The notes: generated by a model from the sequence alone, not told the origin. Counted from the stretch's first letter, positions 7,948 to 17,159 are shown. The stretch is DNA of 47,571 nt from an uncultured Eudoraea sp. (GCA_947258405.1 CAMYIE010000017.1:1-47571), one strand, 5' to 3'. Program-made: numbers and translations.

Positions 7948-9984
7948 ATGCAAATACAAACGATTTTGCTGATAATAATCGCTTTTGCCATTTCGTTGGC
8001 ATTGGTGATTTTTCAATACCCTGAATTGAGGAATAAATATCAACGTTTTTACCTTGTGCTGGCTTTTTTCCGTTTTATAGGGATCTTGAGCTTGCTTCTC
8101 CTCCTGATCAATCCAAAATTTATAAAAGACGAGCTTTTCCTGGTTAAAAGTAAGCTTATCATTTTGGCAGATGATTCATCTTCCATAGCTGATTCAGGAC
8201 AAAAAGAGCAGCTGATTACTGCATTCCAAGATATTTTGGATGATTTTGAAATATCAGATCGATTCGAACTGCAGACCCTGAAATTCGGCAGGGAGCTCAC
8301 TGAGATGGATAGTTTTGCGTTTAATAAGCGCTCTACAGACATTTATTCAGCATTGAATACTATTCGCAGAACTTATCGTGATGGTCCTACAGCCGTTGTT
8401 CTACTCACCGATGGCAATCAAACTGTGGGGTCGGATTATGAATTCCTCAATCCAACTGACAATATAGATATCTATCCCGTAGTGGTTGGCGACACCACTG
8501 CTTATGAGGATATTAGTGTTGCGCAGATTAACACCAATAAATATGCATTCCTTAATAATCAGTATCCGGTAGAGGTTTTGGTGAATTATCAAGGATTTAC
8601 AGACGTCAAAGTCCCATTAACCATAACTACAAATGGCCAGATTAGTTACCGGACCGAACTTCAATTTGATCGACGCAATAATTCAAAACAGCTTGAATTC
8701 TTCCTGCAAGCTGAAACTGTAGGTGTTAAAGTCATTGAGGTAAAGTTAGGAACCCTGCCGAATGAAAGGAATTCAAATAATAACAGCAAAAGTGTTGCTG
8801 TGGAGATCATAGACGAGAAAACAGAGGTCTTTGTTGTTTCTGACATGAATCACCCAGATTTGGGAATGCTGAAGAAATCTATTGAGAACAATAATCAAAG
8901 AACAGTCCGTTTTTTTAAACCTTCTATAGACGACCATAGCTTTCTGGATCGTGCCGATGTGCTTATTTTATATCAGCCTCGCAGATCATTCGAAAAGGTT
9001 TATGAGGTTGCAAAAAAGCGAGATCTGAACATATTTACCATTACAGGGACAGAAACGGACTGGAATTTCCTTAATGCAGTGCAAAATAGTTTTCAAAAAA
9101 ATAGTTTTAATCAAACTGAATATGTCAGCCCAGTTTTGAATGAAGGTTTTTCCGCCTTTGACATTTCTAACTTCTCTGTCGACAATTTCCCTCCGCTCCA
9201 AACAACCTTAGGAGACCTTTTAATTACAACCCCGGCACAGGTAGTATTAGAACAACGCATTAAAGGTGTCGACCTGGGTGATCCTTTGCTTTGCCTGCTT
9301 GGCCAGAAAGCGGAAAGAGAAGCTGTGCTCTTCGCCCAGGATCTATGGAAATGGCGACTGCAGTGGTATCGGGATGAAGGCAGTTTTACCGGTTTCGACG
9401 AATTCCTGGGTAAAATAATATTCTTCCTTGCAACAGACCAAACACGTCAGCGCCTTACAGTTGAATACGATAATATTTACAGGGATGCCAGTTTGGCAAA
9501 GATCAGGGCTGCTTATTTCGATAACACTTATGAATTTGAGAAAAACGCCAGCCTGACATTACGTATTTCAGAGGCCGACAATGAAACTGACAGGGAGTTT
9601 CCACTATTGCTTAAAGGTAACTACTACGAGGCAGACCTTAGTGGTTTGCCCGCCGGGAACTTTGGTTTTGCACTGGAAGTAGAAGGTAGTAGCCTTCGTC
9701 GAACCGGACAATTTACCATCCTCGATTTCGATATCGAAAAACAATATGCCACAGCTGATTACAACAAATTAGAACGGTTGGCAGGCCGTTCGGGTGGACG
9801 TAGTTTTTTCCCTGATCAGGTTATTGATCTCATCGAGGACATTAACCAGAATGAACGCTATTTGCCTACCCAAAAAAGCGAACAAAATGTCGTATCTTTG
9901 ATCGATTTTAAAATACTGCTCGCGATTGTTATTATCTCTTTTTCAGCTGAGTGGTTCATAAGAAAATACAACGGATTAATTTAA
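7948..9984 (+). CDS. Membrane-anchored VWA-domain protein
   Basis: A 678 aa protein with two N-terminal membrane helices (about 4-22 and 34-56) and one C-terminal helix (about 650-668) ending in EWFIRKYNGL. A von Willebrand A domain follows the first helices. It begins LIILADDSSSI, which resembles but does not fully match the metal-binding DxSxS, and includes VVLLTDGNQT. The rest is beta-rich and probably periplasmic. Large membrane VWA proteins of this architecture are frequent in Flavobacteriia and are related to BatA-type proteins; their function is not known. It lies 10 nt before the SPFH gene, so the two are probably cotranscribed. Confidence 0.82.
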   Translation: MQIQTILLIIIAFAISLALVIFQYPELRNKYQRFYLVLAFFRFIGILSLLLLLINPKFIKDELFLVKSKLIILADDSSSIADSGQKEQLITAFQDILDDFEISDRFELQTLKFGRELTEMDSFAFNKRSTDIYSALNTIRRTYRDGPTAVVLLTDGNQTVGSDYEFLNPTDNIDIYPVVVGDTTAYEDISVAQINTNKYAFLNNQYPVEVLVNYQGFTDVKVPLTITTNGQISYRTELQFDRRNNSKQLEFFLQAETVGVKVIEVKLGTLPNERNSNNNSKSVAVEIIDEKTEVFVVSDMNHPDLGMLKKSIENNNQRTVRFFKPSIDDHSFLDRADVLILYQPRRSFEKVYEVAKKRDLNIFTITGTETDWNFLNAVQNSFQKNSFNQTEYVSPVLNEGFSAFDISNFSVDNFPPLQTTLGDLLITTPAQVVLEQRIKGVDLGDPLLCLLGQKAEREAVLFAQDLWKWRLQWYRDEGSFTGFDEFLGKIIFFLATDQTRQRLTVEYDNIYRDASLAKIRAAYFDNTYEFEKNASLTLRISEADNETDREFPLLLKGNYYEADLSGLPAGNFGFALEVEGSSLRRTGQFTILDFDIEKQYATADYNKLERLAGRSGGRSFFPDQVIDLIEDINQNERYLPTQKSEQNVVSLIDFKILLAIVIISFSAEWFIRKYNGLI

Positions 9985-9994
9985 AAAAAATAAA

Positions 9995-10810
9995 ATGGAC
10001 AAACTTCCAAAAATTGCCCTTCCAGTAGTGTTTACCATTATAGTGCTGATAATACTTATTTCTAAATCGGCCATCACCATCGGCTCCGGTGAGGCCGGGG
10101 TACTCTACCGTACGTTCAGTGATGGGGTTGTAACAGATGAACCCCCATTGAATGAGGGATTCCATTTTGTAGCTCCCTGGAATAAGGTTTTTATCTACGA
10201 AGTAAGACAACAAGAGGTTTTTGAAAAAATGAAGGTACTTTCCAGCAATGGCCTGGATATTCAGCTCGATGCATCTGCTTGGTTTCAACCCGATTATGCA
10301 GAATTAGGGAAGTTACATCAGGAAAAAAGTGAGCAGTATAGGGAGCGGATCCTTCTTCCTGCAATCAGATCGGCGGCGCGTAGTGTAGTGGGTAGATATA
10401 CACCGGAACAGCTATACTCCAGTAAACGGGATGCCATTCAGGTGGAAATCTATGAAGAAACCAAAAATATAGTTGAGGATCAGTATATACAACTGAACGA
10501 AATATTAATTCGGGATGTTACGCTTCCGCCAACGATTAAAGAAGCTATCGAAAGGAAGCTAAAACAGGAACAGGAATCCCTCGAATATGAGTTTCGTTTA
10601 GTTACTGCATCAAAAGAGGCCGAAAAGGTTCGTATAGAAGCACAAGGAAAGGCAGATGCAAACAGGATTCTAAGCGCCTCCCTTACCGATAAGATCCTGA
10701 AGGATAAAGGGATAGATGCTACTCTTAAACTATCTCAATCGCCAAACTCTAAGATCGTGATAGTAGGGTCAGGAGATAGCGGACTGCCGTTGATCCTGGG
10801 GAACAATTAA
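9995..10810 (+). CDS. Prohibitin family protein (SPFH/band 7)
   Basis: This protein has a single N-terminal membrane anchor (about residues 7-25). The SPFH domain follows (about 27-190), with GSGEAGVLYRTFSDGVV, LNEGFHFVAPW and RSAARSVVGRYTPEQLY. After it comes a charged coiled coil (about 190-235: KEAEKVRIEAQGKADANRIL). Such proteins form ring-like membrane scaffolds and often regulate membrane proteases; no partner is visible beyond the upstream VWA membrane protein. Length of 271 aa is normal for bacterial prohibitin homologues. Confidence 0.92.
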   Translation: MDKLPKIALPVVFTIIVLIILISKSAITIGSGEAGVLYRTFSDGVVTDEPPLNEGFHFVAPWNKVFIYEVRQQEVFEKMKVLSSNGLDIQLDASAWFQPDYAELGKLHQEKSEQYRERILLPAIRSAARSVVGRYTPEQLYSSKRDAIQVEIYEETKNIVEDQYIQLNEILIRDVTLPPTIKEAIERKLKQEQESLEYEFRLVTASKEAEKVRIEAQGKADANRILSASLTDKILKDKGIDATLKLSQSPNSKIVIVGSGDSGLPLILGNN

Positions 10811-10822
10811 GACAGATTAATT

Positions 10823-10852
10823 TTTGATAAATAAAAATTAGTTCTAATTTTA
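10823..10852 (+). promoter_or_regulatory. Promoter of the histidine operon
   Basis: TTTG at 10823-10826 and TAATTTTA at 10845-10852 are separated by 18 nt, matching the Bacteroidota TTTG/TAnnTTTG layout except for the last base. Transcription would start near 10857-10860, at or just before the leader peptide ATG, so the leader would be translated from an almost leaderless message. Confidence 0.65.
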
Positions 10853-10859
10853 CATCGCA

Positions 10860-10913
10860 ATGAGAAATTCAAATACACATCATCACTACCATCCCTGTGC
10901 TCAGGCGAGGTAG
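10860..10913 (+). CDS. hisL: Histidine operon leader peptide (17 aa)
   Basis: A 17-codon ORF, MRNSNTHHHYHPCAQAR, contains four His codons in a five-codon stretch (10878-10892). It lies between the his promoter and a strong terminator upstream of hisG. The same bases can form a hairpin (10885-10890 with 10909-10914, plus CCTG 10894-10897 with CAGG 10902-10905). The left arm of this hairpin overlaps the His codons, and its right arm can instead pair with the left arm of the terminator. This is the arrangement of classical amino-acid attenuators. Ribosome stalling on His codons would favour read-through into hisG. The symbol is given by analogy with enterobacterial hisL. Confidence 0.85.
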   Translation: MRNSNTHHHYHPCAQAR

Positions 10914-10954
10914 TTGTGTGTTGTCGTATTTCACTTTATACCTAACCCGTTTGA
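10885..10954 (+). promoter_or_regulatory. his attenuator: alternative RNA hairpins (regions 1, 2 and 3)
   Basis: Regions 1 and 2 pair as ACTACC (10885-10890) with GGTAGT (10909-10914) and CCTG with CAGG around a TGCT loop. Alternatively region 2, TCAGGCG (10901-10907), pairs with CGTTTGA (10948-10954) in seven pairs including two G-U. TAG (10911-10913) with CTA (10942-10944) adds three more. The second structure consumes the left arm of the terminator, so it would act as the antiterminator. Pairings were worked out by eye; no free energies were calculated. Confidence 0.75.
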
Positions 10955-10973
10955 GCAATCAAGCGGGTTTTTT
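10944..10973 (+). terminator. Attenuator terminator before hisG
   Basis: An 11-bp stem (10944-10954 with 10959-10969, one G-U pair) closes a GCAA loop and is followed by six T residues (10968-10973). It stands 37 nt before hisG and would end transcription when histidine is plentiful. Confidence 0.9.
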
Positions 10974-11010
10974 ATTGTGTTAAAAACATATATCGTAGAA
11001 AATTGCAGAT

Positions 11011-11868
11011 ATGAACAGAATTAGAATAGCCATTCAAAAGTCAGGCCGACTCAATGAGGATTCGCTCAGGATCCTCAAAGAGTGTGGAATCTCCATAGAA
11101 AATGGAAAAGACCAGCTAAAGGCGGCTGCACGTAACTTTCCGCTGGAGGTTTTCTACCTTAGAAATAGCGATATTCCTCAGTATTTAAGCGATGGTGTGG
11201 TCCACGCAGCCATAATAGGGGAGAATATAATCATTGAAAAAGGCAGTGAAATTAGAGTCGAGGAAATGCTGGGTTTTTCAAAATGCCGTGTATCGCTGGC
11301 GATACCAAAATCGGAGTCTTATAGTAGCATAAAGGATCTTGAGGGAAAGCGCATTGCTACTTCTTATCCGAATACTGTGAAAATGTTTCTCGACAAACAC
11401 CAGCTCAAAGCCGACCTCCATATTATTAATGGTTCTGTGGAGATAGCACCAAACATCGGCCTGGCTGATGCTATATGTGATATCGTCTCCAGCGGGAGTA
11501 CGCTGTTCAAGAATAATTTGAAAGAGGTAGAAGTGCTCTTGAAGAGTGAAGCCGTACTTGCGGTATCTCCAAAAATAGATGAGAAGACCAGAGAAATTCT
11601 TGAACAACTGCGGTTCCGCATCAAATCTGTTCTGGCGGCGAGACAAAATAGATATGTGCTTCTCAACGCCCCGAATGACAAACTAGGCGAGATTGTCCGG
11701 ATCCTACCGGGAATGCGAAGTCCTACGGTACTTCCTCTGGCTGAGGAAGGATGGAGTTCGGTCCACACAGTGATCAACAAGGATAAATTCTGGGCGGTAA
11801 TACAGGAGCTAAAAGATGCGGGAGCGGAGGGAATTCTGGTATGTCCGATCGAAAAAATGGTATTATGA
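11011..11868 (+). CDS. hisG: ATP phosphoribosyltransferase (long form)
   Basis: HisG condenses ATP and PRPP, the committed and feedback-regulated step of histidine synthesis. The 285 aa length and the C-terminal ACT-like domain (residues about 210-285, ending AEGILVCPIEKMVL) mark it as the long, self-sufficient form that does not need HisZ. The PRPP-binding loop is seen in DAICDIVSSGSTL. It is the first structural gene after the attenuator, and its stop overlaps the hisD start (ATGA). Confidence 0.97.
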   Translation: MNRIRIAIQKSGRLNEDSLRILKECGISIENGKDQLKAAARNFPLEVFYLRNSDIPQYLSDGVVHAAIIGENIIIEKGSEIRVEEMLGFSKCRVSLAIPKSESYSSIKDLEGKRIATSYPNTVKMFLDKHQLKADLHIINGSVEIAPNIGLADAICDIVSSGSTLFKNNLKEVEVLLKSEAVLAVSPKIDEKTREILEQLRFRIKSVLAARQNRYVLLNAPNDKLGEIVRILPGMRSPTVLPLAEEGWSSVHTVINKDKFWAVIQELKDAGAEGILVCPIEKMVL

Positions 11869-13166
11869 TAAAGGTCTTTAATCCAGATCGGTCTGATTGG
11901 CCGGAAATTTGCCAACGTCCTGCAATGGACTCCGCAGAAATGGAAAAAATCTGTTTCCCAATATTCCGGGAGATCGAGGACATGGGCGATGTGGCTGTAA
12001 AGAAATATACTCAAAAATTTGATGGTATTGAGCTGGCGGAACTCGAGGTCGAGGCCGATGAACTAAAAAATGCCAGTTTAGGTGTTTCTTCGGATCTGAA
12101 GTCTGCCATTAAAAAGGCTTATGAAAATATTTGTGCTTTTCACAAGGCACAAAGAACTGAAAAGCTTGAATTGGAGACTACCGATGGGGTAAGATGCTGG
12201 CAAGAGAAAAGGCCAATTGATAAAGTCGGACTATATATCCCCGGTGGGACAGCTCCTTTGTTTTCAACTGTGCTTATGCTTGCTATCCCTGCGGTCATCG
12301 CAGGATGCAGGGAAATTATCCTTTGTACCCCACCTGGAGAAAACGGGAAGGTTCCGGCTTCTATTTTGTATACCGCTCAACTTTGTGGGGTAACAAAAGT
12401 CTTTAAGGTTGGAGGAGTCCAGGCCATAGCGGCTATGACTTTTGGTACCGAGTCCATACCCAAAGTTTATAAAATATTTGGTCCTGGAAATCAATATGTT
12501 ACAGCAGCTAAGCAACTTTCTACCCGTTATAACACGGCCATCGATATGCCTGCAGGACCCAGTGAATTGCTGGTAATGGCCGACAGTACGGCAATTCCAT
12601 CGTTTGTGGCTTCCGACTTGCTGAGTCAGGCTGAACATGGAACCGACAGCCAGGTTATCATGGTTTCCACTAGCGAAGATATAATAGAACAGGTGGAAAT
12701 ACAGGTAATGGAACAGCTAAAGGACCTGCCTCGTAAGGCCATCGCAGAACAGTCTATCGCGAATAGCAAACTGATCTATTTATCCGATAATGAAAAGGCT
12801 GTGGACTTTATTAACCAATATGGTCCGGAGCACTATATACTTTGCAGTTCAGAGGAGGATTATTTTTTAAAAGAACTTCGAAATGCCGGTTCGGTATTTA
12901 TAGGGCCATATACTCCTGAATCTGCAGGTGATTATGCTTCAGGCACCAATCATACTTTGCCTACTCAAGGTTATGCTAAACAGTATAGCGGAGTAAATCT
13001 CGACAGTTTCTTAAAAAGCATCACCTTTCAGAAGATCTCGGAAAACGGGCTGAAGAATATAGGCGCGTCTATAGAAATAATGGCAGAAGCGGAAGGTCTT
13101 ATGGGACATAAAAATGCCGTAAGTATTCGTATGGATCAGATAAGAGATAAAAATAGCAGGTCATGA
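11865..13166 (+). CDS. hisD: Histidinol dehydrogenase
   Basis: HisD oxidises histidinol to histidine in two NAD-dependent steps, the end of the pathway. Visible signatures are VGLYIPGGTAPLFSTVLM, the GPGNQYVTAAKQ segment, IDMPAGPSELLV, LSQAEHGTDSQ with zinc ligands, and the catalytic region YGPEHYIL. The frame extends back to 11841, but ATG 11865 is preferred because it overlaps the hisG stop as ATGA, giving 433 aa as in the family. The gene ends in another ATGA overlap with hisC. Confidence 0.96.
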   Translation: MIKVFNPDRSDWPEICQRPAMDSAEMEKICFPIFREIEDMGDVAVKKYTQKFDGIELAELEVEADELKNASLGVSSDLKSAIKKAYENICAFHKAQRTEKLELETTDGVRCWQEKRPIDKVGLYIPGGTAPLFSTVLMLAIPAVIAGCREIILCTPPGENGKVPASILYTAQLCGVTKVFKVGGVQAIAAMTFGTESIPKVYKIFGPGNQYVTAAKQLSTRYNTAIDMPAGPSELLVMADSTAIPSFVASDLLSQAEHGTDSQVIMVSTSEDIIEQVEIQVMEQLKDLPRKAIAEQSIANSKLIYLSDNEKAVDFINQYGPEHYILCSSEEDYFLKELRNAGSVFIGPYTPESAGDYASGTNHTLPTQGYAKQYSGVNLDSFLKSITFQKISENGLKNIGASIEIMAEAEGLMGHKNAVSIRMDQIRDKNSRS

Positions 13167-14203
13167 GATTTGAACTGGAATCACTTGTACGCAAAAATGT
13201 CAGGGACCTGAAACCGTATTCCTCTGCTCGCGATGAATATGTGTCTGATGGTTCTCAAAAAATATTCCTGGATGCAAATGAAAATCCTTTTGATAATGGC
13301 CTGAACCGTTACCCGGATCCACAACAGCGCGAATTAAAAGGAGCCTTGTCGCGATTGAAGGGCATGAACTCAGAGAACCTGCTGCTGGGAAATGGGAGTG
13401 ATGAGATATTGGATCTGATTTTCAGGGCCTTCTGCGAACCAGGTAGCGATAATATTATTACTGCTCCGCCAACCTATGGGATGTATAAGGTCCTGGCAGG
13501 GGTCAACGATTTAGAAAATCGCGAAATTGTATTAAAAGAGAATTTTGAATTAAATACGACTTCCATCCTTGAAGCAGTTGATTCAAATTCAAAGCTGATA
13601 TGCATATGTTCCCCAAACAATCCTACAGGTAATTGTTTCAGGGAGGAAGATGTGGAGCTTTTATTGCAAGAATTTAAAGGTGTGTTGGTATTGGATGAAG
13701 CCTACATCGACTTCACAGATAAGGGGAGCTGGATAAGAAAGCTATCGGAATATCCGAACCTCATTATTACTCAGACCTTTTCAAAGGCCCTGGGAATGGC
13801 GGGCATTAGATTAGGGATTTGCTGGGCATCCAGCGCGATAATCGAGATATTGAACAGAATTAAACCTCCCTACAATGTAAATGAACTGACCCAAAAAGCT
13901 GCTTTAGACCGGCTGTCTGCGGGCGATGCGTTCTCAGGTCAGATCCGACAAATTGTAATTGAACGCGAAGGGCTTATAAAAGCCTTGGAGGACATACCGT
14001 TTATTTCAGAAGTATACCCCTCGGAAGCCAATTTTATTCTGGTCAGGGTAGACGACGCGGATAAGAGATATAGGCAAATTCTGGACAAGGGTATTGTAGT
14101 GAGGAACCGATCAGGATTGCCACTCTGCCACAATACGTTGCGGTTTACAGTGGGTACGGAACAAGAGAATATACGGTTGTTGGAAGTTTTAAAATCGATA
14201 TGA
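13163..14203 (+). CDS. hisC: Histidinol-phosphate aminotransferase
   Basis: A 346 aa PLP-dependent class I/II aminotransferase converting imidazole acetol-phosphate to histidinol phosphate. The family motifs are all visible: FLDANENPF, NRYPDPQQ, LGNGSDEILDLIFRAF, CSPNNPTGN, LDEAYIDF and the PLP lysine in TFSKALGMAGIRLG. It overlaps hisD by ATGA and its stop overlaps the hisB start. Confidence 0.97.
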   Translation: MRFELESLVRKNVRDLKPYSSARDEYVSDGSQKIFLDANENPFDNGLNRYPDPQQRELKGALSRLKGMNSENLLLGNGSDEILDLIFRAFCEPGSDNIITAPPTYGMYKVLAGVNDLENREIVLKENFELNTTSILEAVDSNSKLICICSPNNPTGNCFREEDVELLLQEFKGVLVLDEAYIDFTDKGSWIRKLSEYPNLIITQTFSKALGMAGIRLGICWASSAIIEILNRIKPPYNVNELTQKAALDRLSAGDAFSGQIRQIVIEREGLIKALEDIPFISEVYPSEANFILVRVDDADKRYRQILDKGIVVRNRSGLPLCHNTLRFTVGTEQENIRLLEVLKSI

Positions 14204-15354
14204 TGGAGCAAAAGTCAATAGCGAAGAAGGTATTATTTATAGATAGAGACGGAACACTGATCATGGAACCTGCCGATGAACAGATCGACAGTTTTGAAAA
14301 ACTTGAATTCTATCCGGGGGTTTTCAATTATCTGGCAAGGATTGCTAAGGAAATGGACTTCCGCCTGGTGATGGTGACCAATCAGGACGGTCTTGGTACC
14401 GAAGCCTATCCTGAAAAGAACTTCTGGCCGGTACATGATTTTATAATCAAAGCCTTTGAAAATGAAGGAATTATATTTGATGAAATTGTTATCGATCGGA
14501 CATTTCCTCAGGATAAAGCACCAACCCGAAAACCTGGCACAGCACTCCTGAAAGACTATTTCGGACCTGAATTTGACCTTGCTAATTCATATGTGATAGG
14601 GGACCGGCTTACCGATATGGAATTGGCCCGTAATCTCAACTGTGCGGGTATACTAATTAACGGGATGGCACAATTAGGGGCCCACGAGACCAGGGCAGAC
14701 AAGGAAGATATCCAATCGGTGATTTCATTGACAACCTTGGATTGGAAGGAGATATACGATTTTTTACTGCTCAAGGAACGATCTGTGCAATATCAAAGAA
14801 ATACTGCAGAAACAAAGATTAGCATTCGCCTCAATATCGATGGAAGTGGAAAAAGCGATGTGAATACTGGTATTGCCTTTTTTGACCATATGCTCGATCA
14901 ATTAGCAAGGCATGGACAACTAGACCTTCAATTGAAAACTGAAGGAGATCTGGAAGTAGATGAACACCATACAATTGAGGATACAGGAATTGCCCTGGGT
15001 GAAGCATTTCAAAAGGCCCTCGGTGATAAGTTAGGAATGGAGCGCTACGGGTTTTGCCTGCCTATGGATGATGCTCTGGCAAGTGTTGCTATAGATTTTG
15101 GCGGTAGGAACTGGCTCGAATGGGAGGCACAATTCGACAGAGAAATAATAGGTAAGATGCCAACAGAAATGTTCTCCCATTTTTTTAAGTCTTTTACCGA
15201 TGGGGCTAAAGCAAATCTGCATATTAAGGCAGAAGGCAAGAATGAGCACCATAAGATAGAATCAATATTTAAAGCTTTTGCCAAGTCTATAAAAATGGCT
15301 GTAAAGCGAGATCCGGACAGAATGATACTTCCCTCCACAAAAGGGGTGTTATAA
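14200..15354 (+). CDS. hisB: Bifunctional histidinol-phosphatase / imidazoleglycerol-phosphate dehydratase
   Basis: A two-domain 384 aa enzyme. The N-terminal HAD domain (about 1-170) has nucleophile D15 and D17 in FIDRDGTLI and acts as histidinol-phosphate phosphatase. The C-terminal domain (about 195-384) is IGP dehydratase, with the duplicated metal-binding motifs FFDHMLDQLARHG, DEHHTIEDTGIALG and KNEHHKIESIFKAFA. The fused form is known from enterobacteria and Bacteroidota. Two consecutive ATGs (14200 and 14203) overlap the hisC stop; I take the first. Confidence 0.96.
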   Translation: MMEQKSIAKKVLFIDRDGTLIMEPADEQIDSFEKLEFYPGVFNYLARIAKEMDFRLVMVTNQDGLGTEAYPEKNFWPVHDFIIKAFENEGIIFDEIVIDRTFPQDKAPTRKPGTALLKDYFGPEFDLANSYVIGDRLTDMELARNLNCAGILINGMAQLGAHETRADKEDIQSVISLTTLDWKEIYDFLLLKERSVQYQRNTAETKISIRLNIDGSGKSDVNTGIAFFDHMLDQLARHGQLDLQLKTEGDLEVDEHHTIEDTGIALGEAFQKALGDKLGMERYGFCLPMDDALASVAIDFGGRNWLEWEAQFDREIIGKMPTEMFSHFFKSFTDGAKANLHIKAEGKNEHHKIESIFKAFAKSIKMAVKRDPDRMILPSTKGVL

Positions 15355-15381
15355 TCAATAATGCAAAATGAATAATTAAAA

Positions 15382-15963
15382 ATGAAAATCGCCATAATCA
15401 ACTACGGAGCCGGAAACATTCAAAGCATCAGATTTGCTTTCGAACGGCTTGGCGTACATCCTTTTTTAAGCGATCAGGCAGAAGAAATTGCAACTGCAGA
15501 CCTTGTCATATTTCCGGGTGTGGGTGAGGCAAGCAGTGCTATGGCTAAGCTAAAGGCTACCAAACTGGACCTTCTGATACCTCAACTTACGCAGCCCGTG
15601 CTTGGCATTTGCCTGGGTATGCAGCTTCTATGCAATTATTCCCAGGAGGGAAATACAGAAGGCCTGGGTATATTTGACACCGATGTACTGCGCTTCAATC
15701 ATGGCGTTAAGGTGCCTCAGATCGGTTGGAATACCATAGATCAGCTTAAATCCGATTTATTCAATAATATAGCCGATAAAGAGTATATATATCTTGTACA
15801 TAGCTATTATGCGCCTTTATGTAATGAAACTATAGCCATTTCAGACTATGGAATTACGTATAGTACTGCTCTTAGGAAAGATAATTTTTATGGGGTTCAG
15901 TTCCACCCTGAAAAAAGCAGTGCCGTTGGAGCAAAGATTCTTGAAAACTTTATAAATATGTGA
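15382..15963 (+). CDS. hisH: Imidazole glycerol phosphate synthase, glutaminase subunit
   Basis: HisH releases ammonia from glutamine and channels it to HisF. The class I glutaminase triad is visible: C77 in LGICLGMQLL, and the His and Glu of QFHPEKSS near the C terminus. NYGAGNIQSI and FPGVGEASSAM are family hallmarks. 193 aa is normal. It follows hisB by 27 nt, and a GNAT gene starts 6 nt after its stop. Confidence 0.97.
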   Translation: MKIAIINYGAGNIQSIRFAFERLGVHPFLSDQAEEIATADLVIFPGVGEASSAMAKLKATKLDLLIPQLTQPVLGICLGMQLLCNYSQEGNTEGLGIFDTDVLRFNHGVKVPQIGWNTIDQLKSDLFNNIADKEYIYLVHSYYAPLCNETIAISDYGITYSTALRKDNFYGVQFHPEKSSAVGAKILENFINM

Positions 15964-15969
15964 CCTGTA

Positions 15970-16386
15970 ATGGAGCAGCAGTTTTTCATAAGCACTGATA
16001 AGGGGAGGTTGGATTTGGATTTTATTCATGACTACCTTTCTGGTGAATCTTATTGGGCAAAGGGCCGAAGTAAAGAACGTGTTGAAAAGTCTATAGCGAA
16101 TTCGCTATGTTTTGGTCTCTTTAAGGATAGTCGTCAGATTGGCTTTGGCAGGGTAGCTACAGATTATGTGGTATTTGCCTGGATTATGGATTTTTTTATT
16201 GATCCGGATTATAGGAAACAAGGATTGGGCAAAAGAATGATTCAGGCTATGTTTGATCATCCTGCACTCCTGGAGGTCAATAGTATTGGTCTTCGTACTC
16301 AAGACGCTCATGCTTTGTACAAAAAATTTAGTTTCGGATCAATTCCCAATCCCGAAACCTGGATGCTTAGAAAAAGAGATAAATGA
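15970..16386 (+). CDS. GNAT-family N-acetyltransferase inside the his operon
   Basis: A 138 aa acetyltransferase of the GNAT fold. The acetyl-CoA-binding loop is seen as [20 protein letters not shown] (motif A, Q/R-x-x-G-x-G/A) near residues 73-92, and the C-terminal [11 protein letters not shown] is typical. It starts 6 nt after hisH and overlaps hisA by ATGA, so it must be cotranscribed and is probably translationally coupled. No known histidine pathway step needs an acetyltransferase. The substrate is unknown. Confidence 0.88.
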   Translation: MEQQFFISTDKGRLDLDFIHDYLSGESYWAKGRSKERVEKSIANSLCFGLFKDSRQIGFGRVATDYVVFAWIMDFFIDPDYRKQGLGKRMIQAMFDHPALLEVNSIGLRTQDAHALYKKFSFGSIPNPETWMLRKRDK

Positions 16387-17159
16387 GAGTTATCCCCGCC
16401 ATAGATATTATAGAAGGAAAGTGTGTCAGACTTTCAAAGGGCGACTATGCCACAAAGAAGGTTTATAACGAAAACCCATTGGAGGTTGCCAAAGCTTTTG
16501 AAGCCCATGGGGTAGAATATCTTCATCTGGTCGATTTAGATGGTGCCAGGGCTAAAGAAATTATCAATTACGATATATTGGAGCAGATAGCTTCGGGGAC
16601 ATCCTTGAAAATAGATTTTGGTGGAGGACTCAATTCGGAGAGAGACCTGGAAACCGCCTTCAATAGCGGGGCAAAGCAAATAACCGGCGGCAGTATTGCT
16701 GTGAGGCGTCCTGAAGTTTTTCTCGACTGGTTAGGTCGTTTTGGACCTGAAAAAATAATTCTTGGTGCCGATGCCAAGGATGAAAAAGTCGCCATATCAG
16801 GCTGGGAGGAAGATACCGCATTGGATCTTATACCTTTTATCGAATCCCATAGGAAAAAGGGAGTTAAATATGTGATCTGTACAGATATAAGCAAAGATGG
16901 AATGTTACAGGGGCCAGCTGAGGACCTGTATAGAAGGATTATCGAAAAAACGCACATCAACAAAACCACTATCGGGATGAGTGGGGTTGAAGATGAGCGG
17001 GTGCCAGGTATTAAACTAATTGCAAGTGGGGGAATTTCTTGTCTGAATGACCTCATACGATTGCAAGGAGTGGGCTGTGATGGTGCTATCCTGGGTAAGG
17101 CTATCTATGAAAACAAGATTGGAATGAAAGAGCTGGAATCATTTATCTATAAAAAATGA
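16383..17159 (+). CDS. hisA: ProFAR isomerase
   Basis: HisA opens the ribose ring of ProFAR to give PRFAR, the fourth step of the pathway. This is a TIM barrel with catalytic D8 in [14 protein letters not shown] and the second acid in [13 protein letters not shown]. Phosphate-binding glycines appear in [11 protein letters not shown] and IASGGISC. 258 aa is slightly longer than usual; a loop near residues 195-210 carries extra residues ([14 protein letters not shown]). It overlaps the upstream GNAT gene and the downstream DinB-like gene by ATGA each. Confidence 0.96.
   Translation: MRVIPAIDIIEGKCVRLSKGDYATKKVYNENPLEVAKAFEAHGVEYLHLVDLDGARAKEIINYDILEQIASGTSLKIDFGGGLNSERDLETAFNSGAKQITGGSIAVRRPEVFLDWLGRFGPEKIILGADAKDEKVAISGWEEDTALDLIPFIESHRKKGVKYVICTDISKDGMLQGPAEDLYRRIIEKTHINKTTIGMSGVEDERVPGIKLIASGGISCLNDLIRLQGVGCDGAILGKAIYENKIGMKELESFIYKK

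Noticed and set aside
11364-12014. Long minus-strand ORF (216 codons) antisense to hisG/hisD
   Set aside because: It mirrors the codon pattern of two clear genes, is rich in Ser, Arg and Leu without recognisable domains, and crosses the coupled hisG-hisD junction.
16253-16468. 71-codon plus-strand ORF crossing the GNAT-hisA junction
   Set aside because: It is a shadow frame over two real genes joined by ATGA.
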